Of a DNA stretch of 64,000 bases, positions 26,601-32,600 are shown in pieces. Each line of letters begins with the position of its first letter. Position 1 is the first letter of the stretch. The stretch lies in the NCBI RefSeq assembly GCF_001411555.2, contig NC_049903.1:17031234-17095233 (forward strand), in the 5' to 3' direction. The position numbers and the translations under genes are program-made. The notes below the pieces were generated by a model, which did no database searches, had not been told where the DNA came from, and saw only the letters and a list, made by a program, of their open reading frames with translations. Source of the stretch: Juglans regia. Lineage: Eukaryota > Streptophyta > Magnoliopsida > Fagales > Juglandaceae.

Positions 26601-29600
26601 GATAAGAGATCAGTTGGAAAGGGAGTTTAGAAAAAATAAGATATGGTGACAAGACTCTGGTTCCTAAGTTTCACTATGACTTTCTTTCCAGCAGTAAGTA
26701 GGATGATGAATGCTACAGTGAATAGAGGATCCATTATGACCATTGTTGTTTGTGGTTTATCGCAGGCCAAGGAAAGGAGTCGATTAAAAACAATATAGGC
26801 CTAGTTGTCGTTTCTGATAACCAAGGAAACCAGAGATAAAGTGTTATTTTGAAGGAGAGAAGAAAACAATCCACCCATGTTTGGCAAGGAGTCGATTAAA
26901 AACAATATAGGCCTAGTTGTCGTTTCTGATACCCAAGGAAACCAGAGATGCAGAGTAATTTTGAAGGAGAGAAGAAAACAATCCAACCATGTTTGGCAAG
27001 AGAAGTGAGAACGAGAAAAGAAAATTGGCAAAGATTCAAAGTCCAAACAAGTTTTCTAGCCAGAGCAAGTCCATCAATTGGATGTTTGATAGAGAGAAAC
27101 AGTTTCTAAATACCAAACAAAATGTACCACAAGGGCATGGCTCCCATATTATATAGCGTAGATATATCAATTACTTTCACTGTAATTTTGGAGATTACAT
27201 CACACTCCACAAGTAGAAGTCCATTTAATTCAACTCTGCTTTTATGGCAAATAAACTATTTTACTTTCCCCTCTTTAATCAATCCAGGATAACTGTAAAT
27301 GAGCAAGCCACCAATTTATTTCCACCATACTTCGTATAATCGCCTGCACACTTGTCATGCTACAATCTTCAGATTCTAAAGTGCAAATCTCTAATTTTAT
27401 TTCTAACATTCTCTGTTTAATCACACCCACTAGGAAAGGACACCATGAGACATTTTTAACTCGCATCCCTAAAAAAGAAATGTGGAAAGAAAAGAAAAAA
27501 AAGAAAATAATATAATAATAGAAGTCCTCCAAGAAAATGCAGCACTGTCTTACAACTAGTGAGAATGATTAAACCCCCCTAGCGCTCAGAAACAACAGAG
27601 AGAAGCCAAGAGTTAATGAGGAACTCCAAAACAAATGCAAAGAGGGGCGGGCACATGTTTCTTCAACAAGTGTTATCATTTTTACAAAAATGTACCTGTT
27701 TATGGACTCTATTGAAGCTGCTACATTATCTCGTAGGTGACGAAAGCAGTGTAAACCTGTAAGCTCATCCCCATCCTATCAAACATAAAGAAAATCAATA
27801 AGAAACCTGAGTGGTGGTCCAATAGATTCTCGTCTCCTTTCTAGCAATGTGACAAAAGGTATTTATTTTTAACTATAGAGAGCAAGTGACACTTAAAAGC
27901 AATTGTGGGGGAAGAACAGTTGCACAAGAGATTCTAAAATAAGATTAAAAGAACTCAGAATCAACTTAAATAAAGCCACCTAAATTAAAATGCAACAGGA
28001 GGAAATAGGGATGTAACTTGTTCTCTTTTTTTTATGCCTCTAAATGCTCTTGTTTCTTTCAAGTTGCAATGTGGTCACTATTAATTGGGAAATAACAAAT
28101 AAAAATTAGACGCAATGTACACATAGATATCAAAGTCAAATTCAACCCCCAGCTCTTCAACTTCAATCTTCCCCAACTCTAGACATTCCTCCAACATAGC
28201 CATTTAACTTCAGTGGCATAGCTGCCAATACTAATTTTTCCACCTCAATTTGAACCATGAATGATATATCTACCCTTCCACCCTAAGAACTCTAGGGCCA
28301 AAAAATCTTAACCGTATCTCATTTACTTAAACATATTGTAGACAGCTCCATAAAAACACAGCATTACAATCCTCCATCATAGCCACAACTTGGACCATAA
28401 AAAAAGAATTAATTCATGATCAAGGAAGTTAAAATCTTGAGAAAGATTCAAGTCCACAGACATAATTCAATAGAAAATAACCCTTGCCAATTGAAATATA
28501 TATTGTTACCCCTAAGCCCTAAAGCTCCAAAATCTGGAGTGCGCTTTTGAAATTAGGCCCACGGGCAAACTATTTTCTACATGTGTTCAAATATGGGGTT
28601 ATGTGGGGTAGTTGGTGTTCATTTGAACACCACATCCCCCACATACCTGTATTAAGCAATAATACAGGCTGGTAGGGAGTGAACCAAGGCCTAGAAAGAA
28701 AAACATATTGGAAAAACATATTGGAAAAGCTTTAAAAAAAAGTGTCATGAAGAGGAGAAATCAGTTCTGCCCCTTAATATAAAAAGCAACTTTTAGAAAG
28801 ATTTGACAATAGGGAAGCATGAATGATAGAAATAGGTATTAACATAATATTTTGTAAATTGGGTTTTGTGAAGCTAACAAGAGGTAAGTAAATATAATCA
28901 TGCATTTTTTTTATTGACACCGAGCGTCCGGGAGCAGCGTCCCGACTAATTCTTGGGGTGCACAAGCCCTCGGCAAGAAGTTTCCCGCAAGTGCACCTTG
29001 GGTAATTCAAGGGAAAAATCCTCCAATCTGACAGCCCCTAAAGATTGTTTGCACCCAATGGGATTCGAACATTGGACCTTGGAGGGAGCATACCACCAAG
29101 ACCAAGGCATTTACCACTTGAGCCAACCCATAGGGGTTAATGGAAAAAGGCATAGCCCAAGTACGCAGGTAGTATACATAAAATATGCCTAAGTACCACT
29201 AATCATGTCTTTACGCTTCAATATAATTGAGATGTTTCTTTCTAAAAATGTGTGTTAATTAATATGATGTAAAGATTGTGAATGTAAATGAATTATATGT
29301 ACGCTTCCACCATGTGATGTCATGTATCTCTAATAAAAATCTACATTAAATAATGAGTGAAAGAAGGAAAAAGGGGGAAAGAAAAGAAAAAGTAAAGTGA
29401 CTGTTGAAAGTAGAGGATGAGGGGCAGATGGCAATGCCAAGTATGGCACACTCGAGTGCACCCGGTATATCAAGTGATGTCCATCTTCTTTGACTAGGTT
29501 CCACATGAGGTCTCGGGGTCCAAAACTATAATCTTTAAAATCCATACACAAGGCATAATTGTATGTTTGCCGCTGAGAGATTAAAGGATACGCATGTGAT

Positions 29601-32600
29601 GTGTATGAATTATGCTGCATGTTATTTAAAATTTGAAAACTTATTTATCATATTCTTTACTATATGATCTATTTGCTTACCGAGTATTTGACTCTTTGTG
29701 TTGATGTTCTAAATATCTCAAGTACTAAGGACAATGACAATGGGTCTGTAGGCTAGGCTTGGCACATCTAGACCATGACATAGTTTTCCACATTATCTAA
29801 ATATTGGAGAGAGTTTAAGTTATGATGCCTATTATAACATTGGGAATATTTATGTTCATGTTGGAAGCATCCCTAGCGCTAGTGAAAGGGGGTGTTAACA
29901 TACACACTGACTATGCTCCTACAATTTCTATGTTATTCCCACAAATGTTTCTAAAAGTACATTATAGCAGGTAGTCAAATCCTCTTCAGAATTAATTTTC
30001 AGCCCTCAAATCATCCTATTCTCTATTTTTAATTCATGCATGAAATCCATATTCCATTTCACTTTATTCCAAGTACGTTGTAACGACCTAAGTAAAACCT
30101 AAGCCACATCTAATTATCTGGAGAAAAAAAAAGAGAGAGAGAGAGAGAGAGACCTAAGCCACATCTTTACCTATATTCCAAAAGGATTAGTCAATGTTAC
30201 AATTTTTGTATAGGTAAAATAAGATTTTATTTGATTAAGTAAATAAGCAAAGCCCATAGTCAATGTTACAATTGAAGTCATTATTTTTACCCATAAAAAA
30301 ATGTTACAATTAGGCCTTGATGACTTGCATAATTTCCTATATTTTATCACTTCTTAACTTTAAACTTTAATCTAATTTTATTTATTTTTGTTGATTTTTC
30401 GCTTCATTGTCATCATTTAAATTTATTTCAAATTTGAAGAAAATGAAGATCCAAATTTTAGAAGCCTATCGTCTAAGGACTCTCAGATTTAAATGAAGAT
30501 TTATTCGAATATAAGAGTTGATCACCAGTGCTATTTGGGAATAAAGATCAAGTTAAATTTTTGAAGATGCTAAAGAAAGATGAAGATTTACAAATTCAAA
30601 AGGAAGAGATGTTGGCAAAGAGAAGTGATTTGAATCTACTCTATTGGCGTCTAACTACCAGGAGGAGAAAAAGTAAAAAAAAAAAGATATTCATCAAATT
30701 CAAAAAGAGAAGAGACGTGATGCTAATTGCTAGGAATGGACTTGGACTTATTCTACCAACTATCCCCGTACGAGGTGGAACCAAGGATTGAAGAAAAAAA
30801 GAAAGGAAAGTGAGAAAAGAGAACACCGGGGACGCGGCCCATCAGAGAAGTGAAAAAACAAAGAAATTTTGGAGAAGAATTGAAGAAGGGACTCACCTAC
30901 GACGTCGAGCAGAGACCAATGCCAGAGTAAAAAAAATTCGACAGTGCCTGAGACCTTTTGGATTTTCTTTACTCAAAAGAATTATGGTGAATTCGTTGAT
31001 GTTGAATTTATTTTTAGCATAAACTAAATTTTCTTTAGTCTAAGAAAACGAGGTAATCTAGTTTCAAACTATGCTTGCTTTTCTATACTAATTTGAAATA
31101 ATTATCTTCTATGTTTATCTGATTTATTCTGAACTTATTGCTTCTAATTGACCGGTCATTAATTAGATGATTTTGATCTTGTGATTTGTTATCGAAAGAG
31201 GGAATTATAGGATAGAACTAGGATATTTCAGCATAGGTAATTATAGATATCGAAAGACTTATATGAACCTATGTAGCCTTAAAATCGTTAGTCTTAATGA
31301 TTTCTTGCTTTATTAATTTGCATACTCTTGTATAAAATGACGAACAAGAATATTTCGAATTGACTATCGAAAGAGGCATTTGGATGAGTTTGGAGATTTT
31401 CCTAACAAATAGAGAGAATTAAATTCAATTAGTTAGATGAGAAAAGTATAGTGAGAGATTAGGTGAAATCGGATTCCTATAAGTTCTTTTTCTCATTGAT
31501 TTGATCATTAAACAACAACTCTCCTTTCCTCTGAATATTTTCTTTGAATTGATTTCATTTCAAATTGCAATTACAAAAATCTTAGTGACTTTTCTAAATA
31601 AAGTCAAGGTTAGTATAATTTCGGTACTTGTCAAAGTGAGATACCAATCCCTGTGGACGATACTCTTCTTATCACTTTACTATAAAACTACGATACTATG
31701 CACTTGCAGTTTTGCACTAATCAGGCATCGTATTGTTACACAGATGAGATGAGAAATCTATGAATAGTAATGAGAAAATTTGTGAATAGTAATGAAATAG
31801 TTTGATTTAAGATTTTTATGGCGTTTTGGAAAATGAGAGATAAAAAGTTGAATAGAAAATTATAAAGTTAAAAGAGGGTTAGAATATAATTTTTTAATAT
31901 TATTTTTATTTTTGGAATTTGAAAAAATTGAATTATTTTTTGTATTTTGTTTGGAAGTTTGGGAAAGTAGTAATGATTAGGTAATAATTAGATGAAAAAA
32001 TTAAAAATTTGAAATTGAAAAATATTTGTATTTAAATGATATTTGATGTTGAGATGAGACGAGATGAGATGTTTTGAAAGATTTGTGAAACCAAACTAGG
32101 CCTTAGAGTCCCTTGGAATCCATATAAAGGGTGAGAACTTCTACCTATCAAAAAAAAAAAAGGGTAAGAACTTCTCCTTCCCAATTAATGTGGAATCCTA
32201 TTCTTTTTTTTTTTTTGATTGGTCAGAATCCTATTCACTCCCTTCTTAGACTCAATACGGGATATTACATACAGGATATTACAATCTTTCCTAAAATCTC
32301 TTACGTCCTCATCAAGCCATTCCATCATAGGTGGCACGGCTCATGTCCCATACTTCTGGCTAGGGTTGGCTCTAATATATTTTATAACGACCTAAAGAAG
32401 GCCTCAAACACATTTTGGCCCATAGTCCAAAGCGATTAGTCATGTTACAATTGGAGCCCATTGGAACCCTTACAAAAGGCAAGAACTTCTCATTCTCAAG
32501 CAAAGCATGATCCCAATCACCATCTTTTTATACTCAATATGCGGTATTACATTTCTACTATTACATGTATCAAGCAATTCAGAGCTTTGGGGTTCTTCAT

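Noticed and set aside
28903..29136. Intact tRNA gene
   Set aside because: A and B boxes are present, but the acceptor stem does not close and a long tRNA-unrelated body with an A tail follows, so it is a SINE.
30528..31022. Lysine/arginine-rich plus-strand ORFs
   Set aside because: They lie in an LTR-like block, are purine-rich by composition, and resemble no protein.
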